Shown: piece by piece, positions 52,701 through 63,886 of the stretch
Layout: the number at the start of each line of letters is the position of its first letter
Position numbering within the stretch: position 1 is the first letter of the stretch
Assembly (NCBI RefSeq): GCF_001039355.2
Contig: NW_019775572.1
Span: 83,072 to 147,071, forward strand
Direction: 5' to 3'
Source of the DNA: Lingula anatina
Taxonomy: Eukaryota > Brachiopoda > Lingulata > Lingulida > Lingulidae
Length of the DNA stretch: 64,000 bases
Notes under the pieces: model-generated
The model's input: only the letters and a program-made list of their open reading frames with translations
What the model was told of the DNA's origin: nothing
The model's database searches: none
Program-made: the position numbers and the translations under genes

Positions 52701-53999
52701 NNNNNNNNNNNNNNNNNNNNNNNNNNNNNNNNNNNNNNNNNNNNNNNNNNNNNNNNNNNNNNNNNNNNNNNNNNNNNNNNNNNNNNNNNNNNNNNNNNNN
52801 NNNNNNNNNNNNNNNNNNNNNNNNNNNNNNNNNNNNNNNNNNNNNNNNNNNNNNNNNNNNNNNNNNNNNNNNNNNNNNNNNNNNNNNNNNNNNNNNNNNN
52901 NNNNNNNNNCCCCCCCCCCCCCCCCCCCCCAATGGGCATGAAATACGACACTGAAAGAGAAAAAAAATGAGAAAATGGTGCCCTGTGCCATGAACCAAAT
53001 CTAAACAAAGGACTGATTTTGTTTTACACTCTCAAAGTGTAGTAGTAGAAGTAGTATTTATTTACAAGTATATTCAAATTAATGAGTAATTGAATAAATA
53101 TATTTTAAAAAATTAATTAATAAAAGGAGAACACAGCACTTGTCAGTTTTAATGTAGTAGCACAATACACTTACTAGTAGTCTAGTGTATGTTTATATTG
53201 AACTGTAGGGGCAAGCCTTGGGATGACACTCAGTTGTGACACCCTTAAACTGGGTTACTTTGAAAAATTGAAATTAAAATTTTGTAGAAAAAAAATTTTT
53301 TTCACAGAAGTATAAAGTTGAAATGTGTTTGTACTGTAAGCCTCTGTTTGTTAATTTGTATACAGTTTTTCATTATGTTTGTGTTTGTATAATAGTTGTT
53401 CAGAGTTTGAACAAAGTCAGCATTTTGGCAAAAAAATTTATTGCCTGTTGAATTAAAACAAAACAAAAATGATATTCAGTAACCTAAGACAATGTGAATT
53501 ATATCACAATACAGAACATACCATGCAGATCTGTACAGAGTTGATAAATATAAATATTTCAAATCATCAATTTGAAGCAATTTCAAATTATATCTGTCTT
53601 AGAAAACCTTTCCATTGCCTGTTAAAATATTATTGCCTCTTGCAGTAGAATGTTTCGATTTTTTTTGTCAGGTGTATAAAATTCATGTTCAAAGAGGTCC
53701 CGAGGAGTCATGGTTTGTCTTCCGCAGGTACACAGACTTTGTCAGAATAAACCGACAGGTGAGTGCCATGGTTTACATTGCAACTACTGAATTAAGATTG
53801 AAAAAATGATGATACTAGCAGCTTCCTCATTCGAAAAAAATATTTACATGATAAAAATAAACAGTAGACCCCCCCCCTCCCATAAGCAAGCAGAATATGA
53901 ACAAGGTCCATGGTTGGTGTCTTTAGTCAACAGTCTTACAGAACATGTACATACAAAGACAATTATGAGGAAAACATTCTGTTTTTAAAGTATTATGCA

Positions 54000-54041
<42 letters not shown>

Positions 54042-57000
54042 ATGTTATTTTGGAGGTTTTTGCACTCATGTTTCAAACTGTCTTGACAGTAAAGGGAATG
54101 AATTCAATGATAATTTTGTTTTATTCAGTGCATGATAAGAAAATGTCTGCCCGTTCCTTTCAACAAAGTCAGGTTTACAGACAGGTTCTAGATGCTGCTG
54201 ACTTAGTCAAGTTCATTCAGTGCAGTGTGAGAAATATTCAGCCTATCCCTTTTCCTTAACAAAGTCAGGTTTTCAGACAGGTTCCAGACGCTGCTGGCTC
54301 AGTCATGAATCACCCTCCTCTTCCTGCTTGTAAAGCAACTTGTTTTGACAGTTGGAAAATTAAGTCTTTCCTCCATTGGTAAATGCCACTTCTTACACAA
54401 TGCATGGGGTCATGAGAGTGAATACTTTCAAAAATAATTAGTAGCCAATTATTGCTTTTGATGAGATTTTACCAATTTGTTATCTGAAATGTACCTGCTT
54501 GCTTTGTTTGACTGTGAATTACTTAGTTCTGGAAGTTATGAGTTTATTGGTCTGATTGAAAAATAATCAAAAATTAATAATTAATGAAAAAAAACAAAGA
54601 AGGATGCACATTTGATTATTTATTCATTGTGTACTATTAAGGAGGATTCTAAGAAACGTGTTGAGTAATTTTTCTACTTAAACTAATATGATTGTAATGA
54701 ATTTTTTTTTAAATCAGCTCAGCCTGGCACAGTTTATTAAATTTATTTCTATGAGATCTAGCATCCAAAACTTGCTGTTTGCACACACAAGAATATATCT
54801 TGTATAATAATAAACTACTGGAAACCTAAACTTTCTGCCCACATACAGGCTTGAACTTTTTCTACAAATACCAATTTTATTTAAATCCCCATCCTACCAT
54901 GTGTAATTAAGGAAGGCTTAGAAACATCTTGTAAAATTTTCACTGGTAGGCCCAAAATTCTTGGAACAAAGCAAGGGACTGTATAACTACAATCTTATGT
55001 TGGATCCTACTCTTGATAATACATTAACTATGATTAACACTTAGACTGCATTCTCATAGATTTAGATCGATCCATCTGGATCGACCTAACTCCCTGGGGG
55101 TTCACGCTAAATTGCTGTCAGCCGAGCGTGCACTTAAGTTAATTACCCCCTTACAGCTCTTAGTAGGCGGGACAGACATTTAAGTCAGTTAAGCTGACAC
55201 CAATCTAATGAGACTTCCCAGGAGGATAGATAGATCTAAATATCTGTGGGAATGCAGTCTTAGATAACTTGTATACTCAGATAAATATATGAAGTCGATG
55301 ATATATAATCTTACTGCCGTCAATGCGATGCTGCCCTAGATTTTATCTGCAACATTTGCACATATAGATTTGGAGTTTTAGTACACATGACCAATAGTAT
55401 TTTTGAGGACTGATTGAAAATTGTGTTCAGTCAGTCCAAGGGACTGGCAGCAATTTTAAGAGCTACCCATTAACAGTCATGTATGCAAAAAGTCCTTTGC
55501 TGTGGCATTTTTTCCCCCTTTTTTAACTACTGGACTGATTGTCTCATTGTTTCTAGAAGTTTTTTGTCACTGTACATGTCCCACAAACAGTTGCAACATT
55601 CTAATTAATCTTAAGGCTAGCGTAACTTTAAAGGTTCTGCTGAAATAAAATCTTTTGCAAGTATAAAAATAAGTATCATAAAAAGAATACAGTTTGATAG
55701 CAATATGCAATGTATAATTGTTTTATAAGGTATTGAATGTGACTACTTCATTTTTGTATATATTATTTGACAATTTGAATATAATTTTTTTGTTCATAGC
55801 TGAGCAAACTCTTCCCTGGATTTCGATTGGCTCTTCCTCCCAAGCGGTGGTTCCGTGACAACTACGATGTCAATTTTCTGGAAGATCGAATGCTAGGACT
55901 TCAAGCTTTTATAAACAACATTCTTGGACACAGAGAAATGAGCCAAAGGTTGGTAGACATATTCAAATAGGATGAGAGAGAGAGAGAAAGAGAGAGAACT
56001 GATGGTGATTTTTGAAAATCACACTTGTCATCCTATTTCAGGATGAAAAATGAGAAAAATTGATATCTTGTTTTAAAAATTCATCAGTACATTTTCCACC
56101 ACTTTTGTTATGATCAGTGATTAAATGAAATAAGTAAGATACACATGACAAGAATGCACCTAAGAAAGTTTGGTGTACTTTCCCTGTGGCATATGTAGCA
56201 AACACGTGATGCTAGCCTATAGCAAATCATCCATATTCTGTCAAAGACGAAATACGCCTTGCACCAGCCGCCCTGTATTTGACATCAGTCTAGACTTAAT
56301 TACAGCATGTCAACACTGCTGTGACAGTTAAGCCAATAAATGATAGATGTGTTGCAATGGACAGTTGAACTTTGAAAGACATAGTCATACCAGTATTGTA
56401 ATTAGTACCACCAGCGTGTACGCTGGCGGTACTCATGGTTTTAGTCCCGACCCGTCTCGTACAGCTCCGCCGGCTCCTGCGGCTCCTGCGGCTCCTGCGG
56501 CTCCGCCGGCTCCTGCGGCTCCTGCGGCTCCGCAGGATGGCGTGGGATACAAGTCACCGTTANTTTTTGTGAATATTTTCAGCAATTTTTCTCTTAGACT
56601 GTCTTTCAAATTGAGTTGTTGTTTTTTTTCTGTATTATCTCCTAGGTCTCATGTCTTATTTATTTAATTGTCTAAGTATTTCTTATATGCATACTAGTAT
56701 ATGTAAAATTAGTAGTGTAGAAAGCCTTTAAAATGTATCTGTTAACATTGTAGTGCTTAATAAAGCATTATTGAATTTGTATAAGATCTGTGGTAAATTG
56801 GCAAAGAATAAATGAATGAATAAATACATAGATCAGCATAAAACTTGGATACTTTCCATATTTTTTTGATGAATATACATTAATAAAAATTGTATTGAGC
56901 AACAAGCAAGAGCCTTGTGTGATAGGGTAAGCACGCAAGGTGTGAGATAAAGAAAAGAAAGGTTGAAAAATACATGGCAGCCATTCTCTTATGAAAAAAC

Positions 57001-60000
57001 AAATTATATAATTTACTGTCATATGAACCCTCAGAGATAACAAACGAGTGTGAACCAGGTTCAGTTTCACCAGTTTTACCTACGGTAATGACTCAGATCT
57101 TTTCAATGAGGAAAATTGAGAAGTTTTCAGAATCTGTACCTTTTCAAGTCAGAAATTCATAAAATTGAAACATTCCTATTGAGTGATAGCGACAAAACTG
57201 AAAAGTTTGTTACCTTATAGTTTTATTCTACACATTAAATGCACCTCAAATGCTACACAGAAATATATTTTTGTTTCCAAACTTATGTATGATATATTAT
57301 GAAAGATTGATAGTTTTTCCTCAATGGAAAATATAGAGTCATTACGGTAACCATATATGCTGGTAGAAAGCCGATTTCAGCAGATGATAATACCATGTGA
57401 CTTTTGTGATTTAATACACCATATCAGCATTATATCAGACATTGTGTTGTGTTCAGTAAATTTACCAATTTTGAATATAAAAAATATATAAATATTGGTT
57501 AATGATCAGAAAACCATAAAAGGTAGTAAATGGTGAACCTGCTCAAAAGCACCATACCATTTGAACTTGAAAATAAAACAACTAAAAGTGGAGTATTTTA
57601 TACTATTGACTATGATACTCAGATCTACCCCTTAGTTATTCTCATAGGAATATCTAGACCATTGCAAATTATGCTTTAGCTTATAAACCTCGTGATCATA
57701 TTTCAGTGCCCCAGTGCGAGAATTTTTCTGCATGGATGACCCCCCTGGTCCACACGACAGTTTAGAAGAAAGCAGGGTAAGTAATGGGATTTTTTTATGT
57801 GATTTAGGGAAAAAAGGTGAAATGAGAGGAAATGATGGTCATTTAAAAGATATTGGAAATTGAAAGCTTTGTTATTATATCTTTGTGTACAATAATTGTA
57901 TTTAATATATATAATTTATTAGTGCTTTTTTGTAACTTTTTAAAAAATATGTGTATATTCTGTTTAACAAATTGCTCAGTATATTTTTTGTGGTAAAAAA
58001 ACATGATACAGAATTTTAAGTAGGATCCTGCATTTACATTTCCAAAAAGTTCAAATGATTTCCAGATTTTCTTCATTATAGTATGTCGTTTTTATGACAG
58101 AAGTTTTCATTTGTTATTCATTCATTCATTTTACTCATGTGATGGCACTGGAATTGAGAAAGAAAGTGTAAATACACCTTCTACTGACTTGAAAGTTAAT
58201 TCCATGTTTCTTTTATACAAACAGATGATTCAAGCCTGATCTTTATGGGAGGAGCATCAAGGGAAAATTACAATTGCCTTAAGCCATGTTGTGTCGCGAT
58301 TTGTTTTTTCATATGACAATGCTGGTTTTAAAAAGGAAATTGTTAATGTGCATAATACATATTAGATTTGGTTAACCCTGGCCTAATGCAGTATTTCTTT
58401 AATGTAGACAGGTGATTCACAGTCACAGGGAATCCTTATGAGGAGGGACAAGGAAATGACTTATATTGAAATAAAAAAAGGAAAATATTTATGACAAGTG
58501 TCATATTTCTAACAGCCTAGTACTGAAAAAATACCAAATTTGTGTTTAATTATGACTTGATATTTTTCAGTTGCAGCAAGAATCCTTATGTTTCATGTAT
58601 GAAGCTGCAGTTTATGGTGACATAATTTTTCTTTTTTCTTTTTTCCACTTTATTTCAATTTCAGAAATTTCAGATTATTTTATGCCTGTTATCATAGCTT
58701 TAACCCTCTAAATACAACTGGTTTAACCCTTTAGGCACATTGTGAGTATTTGGAAGACTTGAACTTTAACCTTCAGCGAAGTTTGAAGGCGAAAGACTGT
58801 CAGATCGAGTTGCTGAGAGAGGAACTAGAGCTAACGCGGCAGGATTTGGAGGGAGCGCAGAGGGCTTTATGGTAAAGATCTTAACATGGGGCAGTGGGAT
58901 GAGATGAAGAGCAAGAGAATTGGTGTCACGTTGTTCAGATTTCAGGGATGTCGTGTTGCTTTAACCAAAGGGTGTTTAAAATTACATCTATAAAGACTCC
59001 CTGCTTTAACTATTTTAACCTAAACTTCTTCAAGGTTGAAAGGAAACTGTTTTTATCCCTGTAGCAACAAAGGCTGAACGTTCACACCCAATCTGATTCA
59101 GTGAGAGAGAATTTTCATTGGGGGAAAAAACTCAACAATATGGCATCTTTTCTCTTGTTTTGTAATTTCAAACCACTTAATATGGCATAGTGTTTCAAAG
59201 TGTTAACAGCTAACCAGATGTTTAGCTCAGTCGTGGCTGTTAATGCTTTGAGCATGCTCGCGAATGGACTGGACTCCCAAGTTTTCTTTTTTTATTTTTG
59301 TTATTGTACCGGTGTGCATTTTTGTTATTTTAGACCATGTGCGAGAACATTCAGGATGAATTGTACAACTTGCACAAAGACGTGCAGGAGAGAGACGTGG
59401 AAATAGATCTTTTGCACGATGAGCTTGATATTTGTCGATCAAAAATCGAAACCCTTGAAAAGGAATTACGGTTAGTTGAAACCAGAACTTACTAGCCTGT
59501 CGAGTTGCTTCTGGTCTGGTTTGGGGCGTGCTTGTTCCCGTGTATTACAGTGTTTTTGTACCATTTTTTATGGTAATTCATATGTACTTGCACCAGTAGT
59601 GATTTTAGAATGATGATGCTGTCTTGTGTGTGATTTTATTACAAAGAATGCAGACTATTACATGAAAAAGAAACATTTTTCTTGCCCATATCTACAATGT
59701 AGGCAAAAGAAAAATTGGTGACATAGAAATGTAAATTTATTTATTTATTTATTTATTTATTTTAGACAGAGGAAGAGCATTATTTCTCCTGTCACTTTTG
59801 CTATTCACTGGCTCGCAATCTTCCCATGAACTGTTTGTTATTTCTTGACACTGAAATAATCATATATCTTTATGGTAAAATCACACTTCACGTTGTGTGC
59901 ACTTAGAACACATTTGCTTTCTTTAGTTCCTTTAACTAATGAAAACTTATAACAATATTTTTTACTTCACAAATTTTACCCTACTCTAGTGTTGTAGCTA

Positions 60001-62886
60001 AACAGAATTCTGTTTTTTCTGTGTGGCTCTTTTGGCAGATATTCTTTGTTGCTTGCTCATTCTTCAATTCAATATGCATTTCAAAAATATAATAATCTCT
60101 TTTTCTTTTACTTGGGTTTAATGTTGCCTATTAGGAGGCATAGTTGTAAATTTTCTTCACCCTTCCTAAATAGACCATGTGGTGATAACCAAAATATAAA
60201 ATTTAGCTCCGCAGCCCCAGTACCAGGGTTTAATTAATTTCAAATCTTTAACCAGAGGAAATACAATAAAACCAATCACCTGCCCACAGAATGACATATA
60301 TATATATATATACGTGTGTGTATCAAGGTAGGGATTCACAATGCACAGCAATATTTAAATAATCAAATAAAGCAAATTATGTTCATTTCAAGAGCACTTG
60401 CCCATTTAGACTTTTGAGTAATAAAAAAATTGATTCTTTATGAGAAGTAATTGTAGTAATTCCAGTACTTAATTAATTTCAAAATTAACCAGGAAAATAT
60501 ACAAGTTTCTTGTCACAAAAAGTTATTTGACTAATTGCTGTTCTCGACTGAGTAAAAGTTAAATCTATGTGATCTAAGAGCAAAGTGATACACCAACTTG
60601 TACAATCCTTCATCCTTTTTAAAAATTTTGAATTTATTCATTGTGTATAACATCCATTGTAGCATGCATGAATTGCAATGGAGCCCCTGAATTGATTTGT
60701 TGAACACTTGGCTGTTACCATAGTTTTTCTCTGGCAAAACGTGTGTTACAATTTGAAATGTGTTTGTGAAGTAGCTTTGACATTATAACAGCTTTGCCTT
60801 CATGCTGACACTTGAAGCTTGAAGATACCAATGCATTGCCATTATATTAATCTTATTAACATGTACTTGTACATGCGCATGCACTGGCTTGTTTAACCAT
60901 CACTTTATTGCACTTTTAATATCTCAGCTTTATAAATTAGCTGAATTTATCACTGACTTCGGTCTAAAATCAGAGATGAGCTTGGTTACATTTAATTATA
61001 ATATACATACATGTAAATTCAAATATAAGGTTGAAACTCTTCTTCAACAGTGCATAATTTATCCTGATGTGAAGTTAAACATGACTATTTCAGTTTAACC
61101 TGCATCTTTGTCTGCTGATACTGATATTTAATGCCTAGATGTCGTGTAAAATACACCGATGTCTATGATTCATAGTTGAATGATGTCTTTGTTTCTAGAA
61201 TTCTGAAGTATATTATCATGTAACCTGAAGTCGGACTAGAAAGCCTTAATAGCTCATGCCGTTTCATGTAATATAGGAAGTGCCAATTAATGATGAATTT
61301 AGACTCGGAAATGAGGACCTATAGCTATTCCATGTGGTAGGAGAGGATTATAGGATGGAATTGTACTGTTAAAATAATAGACTGAAGAGTGTCTCCATAC
61401 CATATCCAAGGCTATAGCTAGCTAGGTTGAAGCAGAAGAGCCTCGTGTCTTGTCTAAAATTCTCCCCATATTTGTGTCACAGATAAAGCTGCCCCAAGGG
61501 GTGAGGTTTTGACCCCCTTAGCCTTGGAGGGGGTAGTTTTCCTCGTCACTGGGCAATGGACCTGATCCCTAAATGTTCAATTTTTTTTCATTTATCTGCC
61601 TCTCTTACACCTTGTACAATTAGCTTAATTACACCAGTTAAGTTAACCATTAAAATGCTTGTATAAAGTGCAGAATATATTACTACTGAAGTTATTAACA
61701 AAAGTTATTTGGAAAAGAAAAAGCATATATGTGTGGCCCATATTTACGTAGAATGCATTGCCACTGTAGGAAGGTTTAACAAATTCCAGGCCACAGAACA
61801 CATAATAACATCCATTTTTTATTTTTCCTTTTTCCATCAAATGGTGCAGGGCTTATATAGTTTTTATCATACACAGTTATCTTCTTTTCTTATTGATTTT
61901 TCGCTTATTAATTGCCTTGAGTAATATGAAAGACTAATAGAAGAATCCAGGACACTTACTTGGAATCGTCTAATATTTGACTTCATAGTTCAGCCATAGT
62001 TAACATATGATTAGATATACCTGGAAGACAAGAGTTTCTTGATTAGGTCTGATAATCATGTTTTTATTTATTTAGTAACAAATTTCAAACATTGAAATCA
62101 CCCCATACACATTGGCATTTTAAGGTGTAATGTAAAAGTTCTGACAAAGCGCAAATACTTGACATTCAAAAATTTTCCAGTCATCCAATCCAGAAATTAC
62201 GAATGAAATGAAGTACACATAATGGATTAATCATTTATTTATAAATTTAGTTAGTTATTTTAAATGGACTTGGGAATTATGATTTACTTTATTTTATTTT
62301 ATTTTATTTTTTTCGCTCAATGTTACCATAGATCAGTAATTGTAAGCTGAGGTTGAGCACCAGTGGTGCCTGGATTGAGGAGCTTCTACAAGGTGGTACT
62401 TGTGCCTGAAAATGTGATAAGGGAGTCTTAATGCCATACCTACCTTGATGGCCTGGTTGGGGCTATCATCTTCTCTGTGATAACCTGAGCGATTAATTCA
62501 GATTTCTTGTAAATAATCTTTAACTTCATGAGAGGACTGTTCTAGATTGGAAGTGGGGTTACCATTTTAGTTCTAGAGACTGAGAGTCTAGAGACTAGAG
62601 TCTACGCCTTTCCTGACTCTAAGAAGAAGTTGTGGACAGTAACAGAACAATTAAACGAAATTAAAAGGCCAGGTTTCAATTTTCCTGGGCACTTTGGCTA
62701 GAGCCAGCATTGATGGCACAGACTTTTCAATTCAGTCGTCAATTTTACTTTACTGCTGTATTACGTAGTTCTGATTCTACACTAACTGTGAAGTTAATTG
62801 GCAAACTTACAGATGCTTTTGTTGCACAATCTTTGACAAAATGCATGTATGAACACACATTGCATTGTTATTATAATTATTTTATT

Positions 62887-62941
<55 letters not shown>

Positions 62942-63886
62942 TTTTTTGCAGTTTTACCATGTTTACTGGGATATGTCTAGATCTGTCTTATCTGAGCACT
63001 GAGCCTTCAACACTAAAAGGCCTTCAAAATCCCAACTCTACTATTTAATAATTTTAAAATAAGTTTGCATGTTTGACTTTATGACAAATTTATATACCAT
63101 GACATATATATGATACTCAAGTATTGGTTTTGATACACCAGTAATAGATGGCTATTATAAAACATCAGGCATCTAACCTGTCAGGTCTTTAGGCGAGTGG
63201 GTGCGGGTCAGGGGTTTTAAACGAAAACGCTGTTAGTTGGGGAAAAGGTCATTGTGAAATGAAGTTTGATGTAGGTTCTATGAATATGCATAGATTTTAT
63301 AGTAAAAGAGATTTACTTTTTCAGGAAAAGAAAATGACACCCCTCCCCCTTGAATTTGCTGGCTACAAGCCTGCCTCTACATAAAGCACTCCTTCCACTA
63401 TCTTCCACTTGTAATAGTATTGGCATAATTTCCCACTGGGATAATTTATTAGATCTGATAAGGTATCTCTTGGATGTTTACTTTAAATAATTTGATATGA
63501 TGAGTTAGCTTTAAGACTTGTTGAATATCGAATAGGAAACAGATTTGATATAAAATGATATGCTTGACTGTGAGAGGTATTACACAGTAAGCCATATTTC
63601 TATAATAATAAACACACTCAATATCATGTCTCATAACTGCCTTGAAATATCACATAATTTTGAAAATTTTCATCTGGTTGTATGGAATAAAAATAAGCTG
63701 ATCCTTTGTCAGAATGCTATGTACAACTCTCATTCATGCTTTCAGCCGTGAAAGAGAAAAGAACAGGCGCCGCACAGTTTCCCCTACATCGATGCGTGAG
63801 AGCATGTTGTCGTTAGCAGAGTGCGACAGGAATTCGTGCACTGAGGTGGACCAGGAGGAGTGTGACACGAAAGCAACCAAAGACAA
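43749..63886 (+). CDS. SNX16: Sorting nexin 16 (SNX16), seven coding exons, 3' end outside window
   Basis: Endosomal sorting protein that binds PI3P through a PX domain and dimerises through a coiled coil. Exons: 43749-44312, 53672-53758, 55800-55948, 57707-57776, then either 58735-58871 or 59334-59470, then 63746-63886 with a GTAAGA donor, so more follows. Exon 1 encodes a disordered Ser-rich N-terminus ending [12 protein letters not shown]. The PX domain follows ([48 protein letters not shown]), with the Arg/Tyr and PPK motifs used in phosphoinositide binding. Then come the family-specific [16 protein letters not shown] and DSLEESR, and the coiled coil. Human SNX16 has the same order with near-identical motifs. 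Exon 1 is GC- and CpG-richer than its surroundings, as for a promoter-proximal exon. The two 137-bp exons appear mutually exclusive. Confidence 0.95.
45509..46406. mobile_element. Foldback element with 16-bp repeats in its termini, Mutator-like features
   Basis: Both ends consist of a 16-bp unit (GGTTCGCTATGCCGAA and variants) in tandem, in opposite orientations: 45520-45665 on the left and about 45995-46400 on the right. The outer ends start GGG and are inverted copies. The element is flanked on both sides by GACATTTGG (45500-45508 and 46407-46415), a 9-bp target-site duplication. No transposase is present. The interior includes a false duplication at the n at 46105, so the true element is about 270 bp shorter. 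Assignment to Mutator-like elements is inferred from the 9-bp duplication and GGG ends. Confidence 0.7.
45834..46376. repeat. ~271-bp direct repeat around a single n
   Basis: TAAATAATCAGTTCTGTAAG begins both the copy at 45834 and the copy at 46106. The first copy ends at the n (46105). They differ in the number of 16-bp units just after ACAATCGGC. This again fits two haplotype contigs overlapping without merging. Confidence 0.9.
47574..47663. repeat. (AATAT)n microsatellite
   Basis: Perfect 5-bp tandem array of about 18 units in SNX16 intron 1. Confidence 0.95.
49443..49611. mobile_element. Foldback MITE
   Basis: The left arm (CCAACTCTTGAGGGGACTCT, then GCTGAATGCAAT and CGCCTCCTCT) is matched in inverted orientation by the right arm (AGAGGAGGCATG, ATTGCATTGAGCAAGAATCC, GGAGTTGGATC). 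Arms of about 60 nt surround a short centre. There is no coding potential. Confidence 0.75.
49927..50152 (+). mobile_element. Harbinger-like MITE, copy 1
   Basis: Termini GACCCCATTTCC and GGAAAGCACCC are roughly inverted, with inner TTAGATCGATC and GATCGATCTAA pairs. It is flanked by TTA on both sides (49924-49926, 50153-50155), the target site typical of PIF/Harbinger elements. It shares CTGTCCCGCCTACTAA and GGGGGTAATTAACT with the copy at 55044, which is in the opposite orientation. Confidence 0.8.
52411..52909. other. Assembly gap of 499 n with flanking poly-C
   Basis: Run of n followed directly by 21 C (52910-52930). Apparent long reading frames across it are artefacts of the unknown bases. 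The homopolymer probably caused the gap. Confidence 0.98.
54000..54038. repeat. (TA)n microsatellite
   Basis: Perfect TA run in SNX16 intron 2. Confidence 0.95.
55044..55259 (-). mobile_element. Harbinger-like MITE, copy 2 (inverted relative to copy 1)
   Basis: Termini GACTGCATTC and GAATGCAGTC are perfect inverted repeats, flanked by TTA on both sides (55041-55043, 55260-55262). Its reverse complement aligns along its whole length with the element at 49927, sharing GTCTGTCCCGCCTACTAA and GGGGGTAATTAACT. It lies in SNX16 intron 2, so the two copies flank exon 53672-53758. Confidence 0.85.
56404..56562. repeat. Hairpin plus GC-rich 9-bp minisatellite
   Basis: AGTACCACCAGCG (56404-56416) and CGCTGGCGGTACT (56421-56433) pair around a 4-nt loop. 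They are followed by a GC-rich array of GCTCCTGCG/GCTCCGCCG units (about 56463-56534) that would encode Pro-Ala-Ala repeats. The base composition is sharply different from the AT-rich intron around it. It ends at a single n (56563). Downstream, AATAAAGCATTATTGAATTTG-like sequence at about 56758 could be a retroelement tail. Confidence 0.7.
57081..57350. mobile_element. MITE with ACGGTAATGACTC-type ends
   Basis: The left end ACGGTAATGACTC with inner CAATGAGGAAAA is matched in inverted orientation by TTTTTCCTCAATGG and GAGTCATTACGGTAA on the right. The element is about 270 bp, non-coding, and sits in the SNX16 intron before exon 57707. Confidence 0.7.
58735..58871 (+). CDS. SNX16: SNX16 coiled-coil exon, version A
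   Basis: A 137-nt exon starting in phase 0 after exon 57707-57776 and ending with two bases (TG) of a split codon. It encodes [20 protein letters not shown] onward to EGAQRAL, a heptad-rich coiled-coil segment. It aligns without gaps to the human segment starting AFCETLEETNYRLQ. Joined to 63746 it stays open (TG+C gives Cys). Joined to version B it gives TG+A, a stop. Confidence 0.9.
59334..59470 (+). CDS. SNX16: SNX16 coiled-coil exon, version B
   Basis: Also 137 nt, phase 0 at its start and two bases (CG) at its end. It encodes [17 protein letters not shown] onward to TLEKEL. An ungapped alignment to version A has 14 of 45 identical residues, including the CE near the start, D8, NL at 12-13, D21, LL at 26-27, EL at 30-31 and the final L. 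About 14 more positions are conservative changes. It can follow exon 57707-57776 directly and joins to 63746 in frame (CG+C gives Arg). Confidence 0.9.
59735..59764. repeat. (TTTA)n microsatellite
   Basis: Short TTTA array in the last visible SNX16 intron. Confidence 0.9.
62878..62945. repeat. (TTTA)n microsatellite
   Basis: About 16 TTTA units. They make an apparent Leu/Phe/Ile/Tyr-rich open frame that should not be taken as a gene. Confidence 0.95.
63178..63374. mobile_element. Decayed copy of the MITE found at 8121
   Basis: Its features follow the order of the reverse complement of the 8121 element: GGGGAAAAGGTC, GATTTTATAGTAAAAG, TTTTTCAGGAAAA, a C-rich stretch, then GAATTTGCTGGCTACAAGCCTG at the end. 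The left terminus is poorly preserved. Confidence 0.6.

Larger units (their letters stand above)
44313..53671 (+). other. SNX16: SNX16 intron 1 (9.4 kb)
   Basis: No further coding exon was recognised. It holds a foldback transposon (45509-46406), an AATAT microsatellite (47574-47663), an inverted-repeat element (49443-49611), a Harbinger-like MITE (49927-50152) and a 499-bp sequencing gap (52411-52909). Confidence 0.8.
59471..63745 (+). other. SNX16: SNX16 intron after the coiled-coil exons
   Basis: 4.3 kb without a recognised exon. It contains TTTA microsatellites (59735-59764, 62878-62945) and a decayed MITE at about 63178-63374. Open frames inside are short and lack similarity to anything I know. 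Confidence 0.6.

Noticed and set aside
52293-53008. Long frames of unknown residues on both strands
   Set aside because: They cross the 499-n gap and the poly-C run and contain almost no real sequence.
62710-63048. 112-residue frame with a hydrophobic repeat resembling a membrane segment
   Set aside because: The hydrophobic part is the (TTTA)n microsatellite.
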